From contig NZ_QHHQ01000008.1 in the NCBI RefSeq assembly GCF_003258595.1, positions 124,001 through 188,000 on the forward strand: a DNA stretch of 64,000 nt, given 5' to 3'. Source of the stretch: Acuticoccus sediminis (GTDB lineage: Bacteria; Pseudomonadota; Alphaproteobacteria; Rhizobiales; Amorphaceae). Shown here one piece after another: positions 1-9,051 of this stretch (positions are counted from its first letter, which is position 1; each line of letters begins with the position of its first letter). The position numbers and the translations under genes are program-made. Under the pieces are notes generated by a model that worked only from the letters and a program-made list of their open reading frames with translations, was not told the DNA's origin and did no database searches.

Positions 1-69
1 ATCAATACCATCAAGGCTGAGGGGGCCGGCGCGCCCCGCGCCTCATCCGAGCGTGAGGACAGGACATGA
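1..69 (+). CDS. ccoQ: CcoQ C-terminus (cbb3 oxidase small subunit), partial
   Basis: An open frame enters from the left edge, encodes 22 residues (beginning INTIKAEG, ending SSEREDRT) and stops at TGA 67-69. The stop overlaps the ATG of ccoP as ATGA. Position and overlap match the ccoNOQP order, where CcoQ (FixQ) is a small one-helix subunit with a charged, poorly conserved tail. The membrane helix lies outside the window, so the name rests on context. Confidence 0.7.
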   Translation: MNTIKAEGAGAPRASSEREDRT

Positions 70-947
70 AGCCGAACGGCAAACCGGTCGACGAGGTGAC
101 CGGCACGGAGACGACCGGCCACAGCTGGGACGGCATCTCCGAGCTCAACAATCCGCTGCCGCGCTGGTGGCTGTACCTCTTCTACGCGACCATCGTCTTC
201 GCGGTGGTCTACTGGGTGCTCTTCCCGTCGTGGCCGCTCCTGACCCGCGGCACCACCGGCGTGCTCGGCTGGTCGAGCCGCGGCATGCTGATCGACGAGA
301 TGGCGACGGTGGCGGCCGCCCGGGCCGACTTCGACAACAAGATCGCCGACCTTTCGTTCGCCGACATCAACAACGACCCGGCTCTGGCGGACTACGCGAT
401 CCGCTCCGGCGCCTCGGCGTTCAAGATCGTCTGCACCCAGTGCCACGGCTCGGCCGCGCAGGGCAGCCAGGAGTACGGCTACCCCAACCTTTCGGACGAC
501 GACTGGCTCTGGGGCGGCACGCTCGAGGACATCTTCTTCACGGTCAGCCACGGCATCCGCAACGAAGAGGACCCGGACGCCCGCTTCTCCGAGATGCCGG
601 CCTACGGTGCGCTCGACATGCTGAGCCGCGACGAGATCCGCGACGTCGCCAACACGGTGCGCTCGCTCTCCGGTCTCGACCACGACCAGGCGGCGGCCGA
701 GCGCGGCCGGGAGACGTTCGAGACCCAGTGCGCCGCCTGCCACGGCACGGACGGCGAGGGCAGCATCGACGTCGGCGCCCCTGCGCTCAACGACGCGATC
801 TGGCTCTACGGGTCGGACCTCGACCAGATCGTCGCGCAGATCAACAATCCGCGCATGGGCCAGATGCCGCCGTGGTCGGAACGCTTCGACGAGGCGACGC
901 GCAAGAAGCTGACGCTCTACGTCCACTCGCTGGGCGGCGGCCAGTAG
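66..947 (+). CDS. ccoP: cbb3-type cytochrome c oxidase subunit III (CcoP), di-haem
   Basis: Membrane-anchored di-haem cytochrome c subunit of cbb3 oxidase, which passes electrons to the CcoO/CcoN core. The 293-residue protein has a short cytoplasmic N-terminus, an aromatic-rich membrane helix at about residues 33-54, and two periplasmic cytochrome c domains. Their haem-binding motifs are CTQCH (123-127) and CAACH (222-226). Methionines in SEMPAY (177) and MGQMPPW (264/267) are candidate axial ligands. Length and domain order fit the family. The start codon overlaps the ccoQ stop, implying translational coupling in ccoNOQP. The ccoGHIS maturation genes follow, after one intervening gene. Confidence 0.96.
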   Translation: MKPNGKPVDEVTGTETTGHSWDGISELNNPLPRWWLYLFYATIVFAVVYWVLFPSWPLLTRGTTGVLGWSSRGMLIDEMATVAAARADFDNKIADLSFADINNDPALADYAIRSGASAFKIVCTQCHGSAAQGSQEYGYPNLSDDDWLWGGTLEDIFFTVSHGIRNEEDPDARFSEMPAYGALDMLSRDEIRDVANTVRSLSGLDHDQAAAERGRETFETQCAACHGTDGEGSIDVGAPALNDAIWLYGSDLDQIVAQINNPRMGQMPPWSERFDEATRKKLTLYVHSLGGGQ

Positions 948-1005
948 GTTTGTCGTGCCGCGGGGGTCGGGTGTACCCTTGCGGCACGATCCGGAGCGGG
1001 GCGGC

Positions 1006-1647
1006 ATGGTTGAAAGCGACTTTGCCAGGTTCGACGGGGTGATCGGCAGCGAAACCGAGCTGGCCGAGCTCATCGGCACGCCACCGCCCAAGGTGGTGGA
1101 CAAGGTGATCGACCGGCTCGACGACATCTGCCGCGCCTTCATCGCCCGCTCACCGTTCTGTATCATCGCCACCGCGACGCCCGGAACGCACATCGACGTC
1201 TCGCCGCGCGGCGACCCCGCAGGCTTCGTCACGGTGCTGGACGACCGGCACGTCGCCATCCCGGACCGGCCGGGTAACCGGAGGGTGGACACCTTCCGCA
1301 ACATCCTCGCCGATCCGCACGTCGGCCTCATCTTCCTCGTGCCGGGCAAGGGCGAGACGCTACGTCTGCGGGGGGAGGGCCGCATCGTGCGCGACGAGGC
1401 GCTGCGCCGGTCGATGGCGGTCGACGGCAAGGTCCCGGCGCTGGCGCTGGTGGTGCGCGTCGACGAGGCGTTCGTGCACTGCCCCAAGGCGTTCATCCGC
1501 AGCGGCCTCTGGGACACGAACACCTGGCCGCAAACGGACACGCTGCCCGACATCGGCCGTGCGATGATCCGCCACGCCGGGCTCGACCAGTCGCCGGACG
1601 ACCTGTTCGCCGAGGCGACGGCGGAAGGCCTGACGACACTCTACTGA
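1006..1647 (+). CDS. Pyridoxamine 5'-phosphate oxidase-family (split-barrel flavin) protein
   Basis: Split-barrel flavin-binding protein of 213 residues, of the kind often annotated as the MSMEG_1061-like PNPOx subfamily. Visible family marks are FCIIATATPG, the SPRGDP motif, the VAIPDRPGNRR stretch, and a C-terminal FVHCPKAFIRSGLWD block. ATG 1006 is chosen because GGAG lies about 10 nt upstream at 993-996 and conserved sequence begins just after it; an in-frame GTG at 955 would add 17 unlikely residues. It sits between ccoP and ccoG on the same strand, which may be coincidental. Members bind FMN, F420 or haem; the true substrate is unknown. It is unlikely to be the PLP-biosynthetic PdxH, since the typical C-terminal PdxH motif is absent. 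Confidence 0.8.
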   Translation: MVESDFARFDGVIGSETELAELIGTPPPKVVDKVIDRLDDICRAFIARSPFCIIATATPGTHIDVSPRGDPAGFVTVLDDRHVAIPDRPGNRRVDTFRNILADPHVGLIFLVPGKGETLRLRGEGRIVRDEALRRSMAVDGKVPALALVVRVDEAFVHCPKAFIRSGLWDTNTWPQTDTLPDIGRAMIRHAGLDQSPDDLFAEATAEGLTTLY

Positions 1648-1709
1648 CGCCGGGTCACGACCGCCCGGCGCCGTGCCGCCCGTCCCGGCGGGGACCGGCC
1701 GACGTGGAA

Positions 1710-1723
1710 TTGATCTAAGTCAA
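1710..1723 (+). promoter_or_regulatory. FixK/FNR-type anaerobox upstream of ccoG
   Basis: TTGATCTAAGTCAA matches the alphaproteobacterial FixK/FnrL consensus TTGAT-N4-ATCAA with one mismatch. It lies 60 nt before the ccoG start codon, a usual place for low-oxygen activation. Operons encoding cbb3 assembly factors are classic FixK/FnrL targets. Confidence 0.75.
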
Positions 1724-1783
1724 CGCCCGCGCAACCGTGTGGGCGTACGGCGTGGCCTTCGCGAGTTTTCAGGAGTTTCTGAA

Positions 1784-3400
1784 ATGTCTGTTACTCTGGT
1801 CGGAAACCGCACCCCCTCGGGCACCGCGCCGGAGCGTGCGAACGGCATTTCACCGTCGGTGGCCGACCCGGTGCCCGGCGCGCCGGTCAACCCGTCCGGC
1901 GTCCGCCAGTATCCCGACCAGGCCGTCAACAAGGGCAGGAAGCCGAAGCTCTACAAGGGCCGCGAACCGATCTATCCTCGCCGCGTCCACGGCCGGTTCC
2001 GGACGCTGAAGTGGATCATCATGGCGGTGACCCTGACGATCTACTACGTGGCCCCCTGGGTGCGCTTCGACCGCGGTCCCTATGCCCCGGACCAGGCGAT
2101 CCTCGTCGACCTCGCGAACCGCCGCTTCTTCTTCTTCTGGGTCGAGATCTGGCCGCAGGAGTTCTTCTACGTCGCCGGCCTGCTCATCATGGCGGGCATC
2201 GGGCTGTTCCTGGTCACGTCCGCCGTCGGGCGCGCGTGGTGCGGCTACGCCTGCCCGCAGACGGTGTGGACCGACCTCTTCATCTGGATCGAGCGGCTGG
2301 TGATCGGCGACCGCAACGCGCGCATCAAGCTCGACAACTCGCCCTTCTCGGCCCGGAAGGCGCGCCTCAAGATCACCGTGCACACCATCTGGCTGCTGAT
2401 CGCGGTGGCGACGGGGGGCGCCTGGATCTTCTATTTCGCCGACGCGCCGACGCTGGCCAAACAGTTCATCCGCGGTGAGGCGCCGGCAACGGCCTACATC
2501 ACCGTCGCGATCCTCACCTTCACGACCTACACGCTCGGCGGCCTGATGCGCGAGCAGGTGTGCACCTACATGTGCCCGTGGCCGCGCATCCAGGCGGCGA
2601 TGATGGACGAGCACTCCCTCACCGTCACCTACAACGACTGGCGCGGCGAGCCCCGCTCGCGGCATGCCAAGCGGATGGAGCGCGAGGGCAAGGTCGTGGG
2701 CGACTGCATCGACTGCAACGCCTGCGTGGCCGTCTGCCCGACCGGGATCGACATCCGCGACGGCCAGCAGCTCCCCTGCATCACCTGCGCCCTGTGCATC
2801 GACGCCTGCGACGAGGTGATGGAGAAGGTCGGCAAGCCCCGCGGCCTCATCTCCTACACGACGCTGTCCGACTACGCCGCGAACGCCGCGCGCGCCGCGA
2901 CCGAGGGCGTCGAGGCGGCCAAGGCCGGCCAGGTCCTGCCCGGCTGGCGGGAGGTCATGCGTCCCCGTGTCTTCCTGTACTTCGGCTTGTGGAGCGCCAT
3001 CGGCATCGGCATGGTGATCGCGGTTCTGGCGCGCGACCGGCTCGACCTCTCGGTGGCGCACGACCGCAACCCGCGCTTCGTCCAGCTGTCGGACGGCGAG
3101 GTGCGCAACGGGTACACGGTGAAGATCATGAACATGGAGCCCGAGCCGCGGGAGTTCGATTTCGGCATCGAAGGCCTGCCCGGCGGCCTGATGTGGAGCC
3201 CCAACATCGTCGACGAGCCGGCACGCCGCTTCGCCGTGCCGGTCGGGCCGGACCAGGTGCGCGAGTTCCGCGTCTTCGTGAAGGCCGACCCGAAGGACCT
3301 CGACAGCGAGACGACCCCCTTCAACTTCCGCACCTATGAGATCGGCGGGCGCGAGAACTCCGAGTTCGACGCCGTGTTCGATGCGCCGCCCAGGCGATAG
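1784..3400 (+). CDS. ccoG: Cytochrome c oxidase accessory protein CcoG (FixG family)
   Basis: Membrane ferredoxin-like protein of 538 residues required for cbb3 oxidase assembly; the family has been linked to copper reduction. Four to five membrane helices carry FixG cysteine motifs including WCGYACPQTVWTD and CTYMCPWPRIQ. Two [4Fe-4S] ferredoxin motifs follow (CIDCNACVAVCP and CITCALCIDACD), then a periplasmic Ig-like C-terminal domain. ATG 1784 is preceded by AGGAG at 1771-1775 and begins MSVTLVGN; the longer upstream frame has no ribosome site. A FixK/FNR box lies 60 nt upstream, so expression probably rises at low oxygen. ccoH follows after an 18-bp gap. Confidence 0.95.
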   Translation: MSVTLVGNRTPSGTAPERANGISPSVADPVPGAPVNPSGVRQYPDQAVNKGRKPKLYKGREPIYPRRVHGRFRTLKWIIMAVTLTIYYVAPWVRFDRGPYAPDQAILVDLANRRFFFFWVEIWPQEFFYVAGLLIMAGIGLFLVTSAVGRAWCGYACPQTVWTDLFIWIERLVIGDRNARIKLDNSPFSARKARLKITVHTIWLLIAVATGGAWIFYFADAPTLAKQFIRGEAPATAYITVAILTFTTYTLGGLMREQVCTYMCPWPRIQAAMMDEHSLTVTYNDWRGEPRSRHAKRMEREGKVVGDCIDCNACVAVCPTGIDIRDGQQLPCITCALCIDACDEVMEKVGKPRGLISYTTLSDYAANAARAATEGVEAAKAGQVLPGWREVMRPRVFLYFGLWSAIGIGMVIAVLARDRLDLSVAHDRNPRFVQLSDGEVRNGYTVKIMNMEPEPREFDFGIEGLPGGLMWSPNIVDEPARRFAVPVGPDQVREFRVFVKADPKDLDSETTPFNFRTYEIGGRENSEFDAVFDAPPRR

Positions 3401-3418
3401 GCGGCTGAAAGGCGAGCG

Positions 3419-3910
3419 ATGGCGACGAAGACACCCAACGTGAAGGGGCCGCGGGAGTTCACCGGGCTGCACATGCTGATCGTCATGGTGACGTTCTTCG
3501 GCGTGGTCATCACGGTGAACGTCATCATGGCGGTCTACGCCAACACCACCTTCACGGGCCTGACGGCGAGGAACGGCTACGTCGCCTCCATCGACTACGC
3601 CAAGGACATCGAGAACCGCGCCCGCGCCGCCGAACTCGGCTGGACCGTCGACATCGTCGCCGACCATCACCGCATCGGCGTCGACCTCACCGGCCGCGAC
3701 GGTGCGCCGCTGGTCGCCGTCGTGACGGGCACGATCGAGGCGATGGTCCGCCATCAGGAGCCGATCCCGCTCGAGTTCAGCGCCGTCGGCACCGGCCGCT
3801 ACCGGGCCGATTCGCCGGTCCCCGCCGGGGAGTGGGTGGTCCGCGTCACTATCGAGCGCAACGGCGAGACGCTCGCCTGGCACGCCCCGCTGGAGACGTA
3901 CACGCCGTGA
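3419..3910 (+). CDS. ccoH: FixH/CcoH family cbb3 oxidase assembly protein
   Basis: A 163-residue protein with one N-terminal membrane helix (about residues 18-42, GLHMLIVMVTFFGVVITVNVIMAVY abridged to its ends) and a periplasmic domain. The motif A-N-T-T-F-T-G-L after the helix is typical of FixH. CcoH helps assemble the cbb3 complex and stays close to CcoN. It lies between ccoG and ccoI, and its stop TGA overlaps the GTG start of ccoI, the expected ccoGHIS order. Length fits the family. Confidence 0.92.
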   Translation: MATKTPNVKGPREFTGLHMLIVMVTFFGVVITVNVIMAVYANTTFTGLTARNGYVASIDYAKDIENRARAAELGWTVDIVADHHRIGVDLTGRDGAPLVAVVTGTIEAMVRHQEPIPLEFSAVGTGRYRADSPVPAGEWVVRVTIERNGETLAWHAPLETYTP

Positions 3911-6096
3911 GCTGCTGCGCGGACCCTCGCGCCGGCTTCTCCAACCAGTGGGGCACGCTGCCCGACTCGATCCGGGCCGCCATCACGCCGGAGGGGACCG
4001 GGGGACGGCTCGTCCTCCATGTGCCGGACATTCATTGCGCGGCCTGCATCTCCACCATCGAGGGCGCGCTCGCCCCGTGCGGCGGCAACGCGCGTGTGAA
4101 CCTCACGCGCAAGACCGTCACGCTGGGGTGGGACGCACCGACCTTCGACCCGTCGGTGCCGGTCGGGGTCCTGCGCAACCTCGGCTACACGCCGCAGCCG
4201 CTCGCCACCACGACCGAGGTTCGTGACCGGCGCGGCGCGGAGCTGATGCGCTGCGTCGCCGTCTCCGGCTTCGCGGCGATGAACGTGATGCTGCTCTCGG
4301 TCTCCGTCTGGTCCGGCGCCGACGGGTCGACGCAGCAGCTCTTCCACTGGTTCTCGGCGCTGATCGCGCTGCCGGCGCTGGCCTACGCCGCGCGGCCCTT
4401 CTTCCGCTCCGCCTTCGGGGCGCTGCGCCACGGCCGCCTCAACATGGACGTGCCGATCACGCTCGCGATCGTGCTCGCCGCAGCGCATTCCCTCGCGACG
4501 ACGATTTCCGGCGAGGGCGAGACCTACTTCGACGCGGCGATCACGCTGACCTTCTTCCTGCTGATCGGCCGCCTGCTCGACCACCTGACGCGGGAACGCG
4601 CGCGGCTTTCGGTGACGCGCCTCGCCGCGATGCGCCCGCCCTTCGCGCATGTCGTCACGGCCTCCGGCGTCGCGCCCGTCGCGGTGGAGGAGATCCGGCC
4701 CGGCAGCGTCATCGAGGTGGCGGCGGGCGAGCGCGTGCCGCTCGACGGGCGCCTCCTGCTGGGCGAGGCGGCGTTCGACACATCGCTCGCCACAGGGGAG
4801 TCGCATCCGGAGACGGTCGCCGCCGGCGGGGAGATCATGGCCGGCGCGCTGGCCGTCACCGGGCCGCACCGGCTCACGGTGCTGCGTCCCTCGGCGGACT
4901 CGTACGTCTCCCGCCTCGCGGCGCTCCAGGCGGCGGCGGAGAACGTGCGCTCGCGCCATGCCCGGATCGCCGACCGTGCCGCGGTGGTCTACGCGCCGAC
5001 CGTGCACATCCTGGCGCTGGCGACCTTCGTCGGCTGGCTCGCGGCCGGTGCCGGTCCGGGCGCCGCGCTCACCACCGCGATCGCCGTCCTCGTCATCACG
5101 TGTCCCTGCGCGCTGGGGCTCGCGGTGCCGGCGGTCCACGTGGCGGCGTGCGAGCGGCTCTTCCGCCAGGGCCTCGCCATCAAGGACGGTGCGGCGCTGG
5201 AGCGGCTGGAGCGCATCGACGAGGTGGTCTTCGACAAGACCGGCACGCTCACCGTCCCTTCGCTCGCCGAACCGTCCGCCATCGCCCCGCGGGACCTCGC
5301 CGCGGCGACGGCCCTCGCGCGCCACTCCACGCACCCCGTCTCGCGCGCCATCGTCGAGGCGGCGGAGGCACAGGACCTGCCGCGCGTCATCGCCACGGAC
5401 GTGACCGAGCTGCGGGGCCGCGGCATGGAGGGACGCATCGACGGCCGCCGGGTCTTCCTCGGCCAGGGCGCCCCGGCATGGGCCGAGGCCGCCGGCGAGG
5501 GGCTCGTCTTCGTGCGCGAGGGCGAGGCGCCGCTCGCCATCGCCGTCGAGGAGCGGCTGCGCCCCGGTGCCGAGACCCTGGTGGGCGACCTCAAGGGCCG
5601 GGGCCTTCCGGTCACGATCCTCTCCGGCGACCGGCCCGAGGCCGTGGCGCGCGTCGCCGGCGAGCTGGGCGTCGCCGACTGGCGCGCGCAGCTCACCCCG
5701 TCGGACAAGGTCGACCATCTCGCCGCCCGCCAGCGTGCCGGCGCGAACCCGCTGATGGTCGGTGACGGCCTCAACGACGGTCCGGCACTCGCCGCGGCGA
5801 CGGCCTCGATCGCGCCCGCCGGAGCCTCGGACCTCTCCCAGACGGCGGCGGACCTCGTCATGACCGGCACCTCGCTGTCGGGCGTCTGGACCGCGCTCGC
5901 CACGGCCCGTGGAGCGCACCGGATCGTCCTGCAGAACCTCGGCGTCGCGCTCGCCTACAACTGCATCGCTGTGCCGATCGCGGTTTTGGGGTATGCCTCG
6001 CCCCTGGTGGCGGCGATCGCGATGTCCTCGTCGTCGATCGTGGTGACCCTCAACGCGCTGCGTCTCGTGCGCGGCCCGAGCGAAGGGAGGGAATAA
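3907..6096 (+). CDS. ccoI: Heavy-metal P-type ATPase CcoI (copper transport for cbb3 oxidase)
   Basis: P1B-type ATPase of 729 residues. In this family it moves copper across the inner membrane for insertion into the CcoN haem-copper centre. It has an N-terminal heavy-metal domain with CAAC at residues 44-47, a paired SCC at the very N-terminus, the membrane metal site CPC at 399-401, the phosphorylation motif DKTGT at 443-447 and the hinge motif GDGLND at 619-624. GTG 3907 is preferred: it overlaps the ccoH stop as GTGA and starts fMet-SCCADP, like other FixI/CcoI proteins. An upstream in-frame start would lie inside ccoH. Its stop TAA overlaps the ATG of ccoS. Confidence 0.95.
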   Translation: MSCCADPRAGFSNQWGTLPDSIRAAITPEGTGGRLVLHVPDIHCAACISTIEGALAPCGGNARVNLTRKTVTLGWDAPTFDPSVPVGVLRNLGYTPQPLATTTEVRDRRGAELMRCVAVSGFAAMNVMLLSVSVWSGADGSTQQLFHWFSALIALPALAYAARPFFRSAFGALRHGRLNMDVPITLAIVLAAAHSLATTISGEGETYFDAAITLTFFLLIGRLLDHLTRERARLSVTRLAAMRPPFAHVVTASGVAPVAVEEIRPGSVIEVAAGERVPLDGRLLLGEAAFDTSLATGESHPETVAAGGEIMAGALAVTGPHRLTVLRPSADSYVSRLAALQAAAENVRSRHARIADRAAVVYAPTVHILALATFVGWLAAGAGPGAALTTAIAVLVITCPCALGLAVPAVHVAACERLFRQGLAIKDGAALERLERIDEVVFDKTGTLTVPSLAEPSAIAPRDLAAATALARHSTHPVSRAIVEAAEAQDLPRVIATDVTELRGRGMEGRIDGRRVFLGQGAPAWAEAAGEGLVFVREGEAPLAIAVEERLRPGAETLVGDLKGRGLPVTILSGDRPEAVARVAGELGVADWRAQLTPSDKVDHLAARQRAGANPLMVGDGLNDGPALAAATASIAPAGASDLSQTAADLVMTGTSLSGVWTALATARGAHRIVLQNLGVALAYNCIAVPIAVLGYASPLVAAIAMSSSSIVVTLNALRLVRGPSEGRE

Positions 6097-6236
6097 TGTC
6101 GGTCCTCGTCTTCCTCATCCCGATTGCCCTGCTCCTGGGCGGTCTCGGTCTTGTCGCGTTCATCTGGTCCGTCCGCTCGGACCAGTATTCGGACATGGAG
6201 GGTGCCGCGCGCCGGATCCTCAACGACCCCGACTAG
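6096..6236 (+). CDS. ccoS: cbb3-type cytochrome oxidase assembly protein CcoS
   Basis: A 46-residue single-helix protein beginning MSVLVFLIPIALLLGG and ending DMEGAARRILNDPD. The helix followed by W-x-V-R-S-D-Q-Y-S/D-D-x-E-G-A-A-x-R-I-L is the CcoS signature; the family is needed for cofactor insertion into cbb3 oxidase. ATG 6096 overlaps the ccoI stop by one base, and a GGAGG-like site (AGGGAGGG) lies at 6084-6091. It ends ccoGHIS. Its TAG stop shares the palindrome CTAG with the stop of the convergent transporter gene on the other strand. Confidence 0.93.
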   Translation: MSVLVFLIPIALLLGGLGLVAFIWSVRSDQYSDMEGAARRILNDPD

Positions 6237-7414
6237 GCCGGCACGGGGCGCGGCGCGTCCATCCCGATCAGCCCGCGCATCCTCACCCCGGCGATGGAGC
6301 CGAGGAAGGCGAACGCGAACCAGCCCCACCCGTGGAGGCTCCCCGAGGCGACGCCCGACAGCAGCGCGCCGATGTTGCAACCGGTGGCGATGCGAGCGCC
6401 GTACCCCATCAGCAGGCCGCCGACGACGGCGGTCGCGATGTCGCGGAGGGAGAGGTTGAAGGTCGGCGCGAACCGTCCGGCGAGACCGCTCGCCAGCATG
6501 GCGCCGGCGATGATGCCGAAGTTCATGACCGACGTGCCGTCCGCCAGCAGCGGCGCCTCGACCCGGTCCATGCCGGAGCGCCAGTAGGTCCACGTCTCGA
6601 TCGGCACGCCCGCCACGTGGGCCAGCTTCGCGCCCCACAGCGTGAACCCCGAGGTGATCCCCCAGGGCCGGCCCAGGATCACCAGCGTCGCGGCGACCAC
6701 GAGCGCCAGCGACAGCGCCCCCAGCCGGGGCGACCAGCGCGCGAGGGAGGGGGCGAGGTCGCCATGACGCGCCTTCTCCGCCCGCACGGTGGCGACCGCG
6801 ATGACGCCGCACACCGCGAATGTCAGCAGGATCGCCCCCGGCACGCCGAAGAGTGTCGCAAGGCCGATCGCCGGGAGCCGGGGGAGGGCGGACCAGAAGT
6901 CCCAATGGGCGGTCGCGATCACCCCGCCGGCGATGAAGAAGACGAGCACCAGGACCATCCGGACCGATCCGCCGCCCACGGTAAAGAGCGTTCCCGAGGC
7001 GCATCCGCCGCCGAGCTGCATGCCGAGCCCGAACAGGAACGCCCCGACCGCCACCGCGACGCCGAAGGGAAAGACCCAGCCGCCGGCGTGAATGCCGAGG
7101 AGATCGCCGCCGTGGATGATCGGCAGCGCGAAGAGCGCGGCCAGCATCAGCATCAGGCATTGCGCGCGAATGCCGGCGCCGCGCCGCTCGACGATGAAGC
7201 GCCGCCAGGACCCGGCGAACCCGTACGCCGAGGAGACCAGAGCGAACCCCGCGAACGCGCCGATCAGCAGAGCGGGTCCGAACTCCGGCCGCTGCCGCGC
7301 GGCGGCGATGGTCAGCGCCGCGATCGCGGCTGCCGCGACGGCGACGACGAGCGGCTGGCGCTGCGGCGGTGTGCCCGCCGGCCGGGGCTCGTCGCGCCGT
7401 GTGGCGTTGCGCAT
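6233..7414 (-). CDS. YeeE/YedE family sulfur-compound transporter
   Basis: Integral membrane protein of 393 residues with about ten helices. It carries both family hallmark blocks: LGGGCASGTLFTVGGGS near residue 130 and ATGCNIGALLSGVASGS near the C-terminus, each with a glycine-flanked cysteine thought to handle thiosulfate or persulfide in YeeE. ATG 7414 is chosen from the MRNATRRDEP start with GAGAG just upstream; an in-frame upstream start would add 12 residues. It stands alone on the minus strand, convergent with ccoS. Thiosulfate is a substrate of characterised YeeE proteins; selenium and other sulfur species have been proposed for relatives, so the ligand is uncertain. Confidence 0.85.
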   Translation of the reverse strand: MRNATRRDEPRPAGTPPQRQPLVVAVAAAAIAALTIAAARQRPEFGPALLIGAFAGFALVSSAYGFAGSWRRFIVERRGAGIRAQCLMLMLAALFALPIIHGGDLLGIHAGGWVFPFGVAVAVGAFLFGLGMQLGGGCASGTLFTVGGGSVRMVLVLVFFIAGGVIATAHWDFWSALPRLPAIGLATLFGVPGAILLTFAVCGVIAVATVRAEKARHGDLAPSLARWSPRLGALSLALVVAATLVILGRPWGITSGFTLWGAKLAHVAGVPIETWTYWRSGMDRVEAPLLADGTSVMNFGIIAGAMLASGLAGRFAPTFNLSLRDIATAVVGGLLMGYGARIATGCNIGALLSGVASGSLHGWGWFAFAFLGSIAGVRMRGLIGMDAPRPVPA

Positions 7415-7580
7415 GGATCTCTCGCGGGTTCGGTCGGGGAGGCAGAGCAAGGCTCTAGCACGCCAATAATCACATCCGCTTCAAACAAGAGTGATGTGGT
7501 TTCAAAGCCTCTCCGGAAATCGGTTCGTACATGATGTGTGCAACGGGCTCACCACGATGGCCCGAACTTGCGAGGATATC

Positions 7581-8903
7581 ATGGTCGAATACACGGCGCC
7601 GCCGGTGCCTGCGTCCTTGCGCGGGCACGTCTCAGCGTGGACGTCCCTGACATCCGGCGTGCTCCAGCATGCCGCAAGTCTTCCCCGGACGCTCGGTCGC
7701 GCGCTCGACGAGGCGCCGGAGGCCCCGGCGCTCCTCGCCGCCAAGGGCATCATCATGATGCTCGCCGGACGCCGCGAGACCGTGTGCGAGGCGCGGGCCG
7801 CCGAGCGGGCCGCGGTGCGCGCGCTCGAGCGCTCCCGCGACCCTCACGACGCGGCCTACGTGCGTGCCCTCTCGCTCTGGCTGGAGGGACGCCCGTCCGA
7901 GGCGGCGGACGTGTTCGACGCCCTGCTGGAGCGCTGGCCCGGCGACGCGCTGGCGCTGAAGTTCGGCCAGGCCATCCGCTTCATCTACGGCGACGTCGGC
8001 GGCATGCGCGCCTCGGCGGACGCCGCCATCGACGCCTTCGCGGACGATCACCCCCACGCGGGCTACGTCCACGGGTGCCGCGCCTTCGCGCTGGAGGAGA
8101 GCTTCGGCTACGACGCCGCGCTCGAGGCCGGCTACCGCGCGCTGGCGCTGTGCGACGACGACGCATGGGGGCTCCACGCGGTGGCGCACGTCTACGAGAT
8201 GACCGGCGCGCCGGAGGAGGGGCGGGCCCTCATCGCGGCGAACCGCCGGGCCTACGAGGGATGCAGCACCTTCCGCCATCACGTCGACTGGCACGCCGCG
8301 CTGTTCGAGCTGGAGCTCGGCAACACCGACGCGGCGATGGCGCTGTACGACGGCGCGGTGCGCTTCGACCGGACCGACGACTACCGCGACATCGCCAACG
8401 CGGTCTCGCTGCTCGCGCGGCTGGCGGCCGAGGGGGTCGACGTGGGCGAGCGGTGGGAGGAGCTCGCCGACATCGCCGAGCGGCGCGCCGACGATGCCTG
8501 CATCACCTTCGCGGACCTTCACTATCTGATGGCGCTCCTCGCAGGCGGCCGGGAGGAGGCGGCGGGCCGGATGCTCGCGCGCCTCGCCGGACCGAGCGAC
8601 GGGACCGAACCCGGCGACATCGCCGCAGCGGCGGGCGGCCCGGCCTCCTCGGGGCTCGCGGCGTTCTACCGGGGGCGCTACCGCGCCGCGCTCGACAGCC
8701 TGCTCGCGGCGGGGGAGGTGATGCAGCGCGTCGGTGGCAGTCATGCGCAGCGCGACGTTTTCGCGCGGATCACCATCGACGCAGCGGTAAGGGCCGGGCG
8801 GCCTGATGTCGCACGCCGGCTGATCGCGGAGCGCGCGTCCATGCGGGGTCGCGACCGGTTCGCCCGCTCGCGCCTCTCCAAGTGCCTGCGGAGCGTCGCG
8901 TGA
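7581..8903 (+). CDS. TTC38-like tetratricopeptide repeat protein
   Basis: Soluble helical protein of 440 residues resembling the TTC38 family. Recognisable points are the TPR-like helix pairs from about residue 60, the WGLHAVAHVYEMTG motif and the HVDWHAALFELELGNTDAA motif. The conserved histidines in HAVAHVYE and HVDWH are typical and hint at a metal or catalytic site, but no activity is established for bacterial members. ATG 7581 is chosen because GAGG lies 5 nt upstream at 7572-7575; two in-frame starts further upstream lack such a site. opgC follows on the same strand after about 150 bp. Confidence 0.72.
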   Translation: MVEYTAPPVPASLRGHVSAWTSLTSGVLQHAASLPRTLGRALDEAPEAPALLAAKGIIMMLAGRRETVCEARAAERAAVRALERSRDPHDAAYVRALSLWLEGRPSEAADVFDALLERWPGDALALKFGQAIRFIYGDVGGMRASADAAIDAFADDHPHAGYVHGCRAFALEESFGYDAALEAGYRALALCDDDAWGLHAVAHVYEMTGAPEEGRALIAANRRAYEGCSTFRHHVDWHAALFELELGNTDAAMALYDGAVRFDRTDDYRDIANAVSLLARLAAEGVDVGERWEELADIAERRADDACITFADLHYLMALLAGGREEAAGRMLARLAGPSDGTEPGDIAAAAGGPASSGLAAFYRGRYRAALDSLLAAGEVMQRVGGSHAQRDVFARITIDAAVRAGRPDVARRLIAERASMRGRDRFARSRLSKCLRSVA

Positions 8904-9051
8904 GACACCGGGCTTGTGGAGGCGCTTGGTCGCTGGGCTTGCGTTCAGCTTATCGTGTTACCTTTGTGGCGGGTCGCTCGACGCCGCCCTGCGTCGCGCC
9001 CATCCACATGGAGCCTGGAATGCCGTCACCGATCCCATCCGTGGACCGTTC

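Noticed and set aside
1850-3883. A 677-codon minus-strand frame over ccoG and ccoH
   Set aside because: Shadow of clear cco genes; composition is His/Asp/Arg/Gly-rich with no family features.
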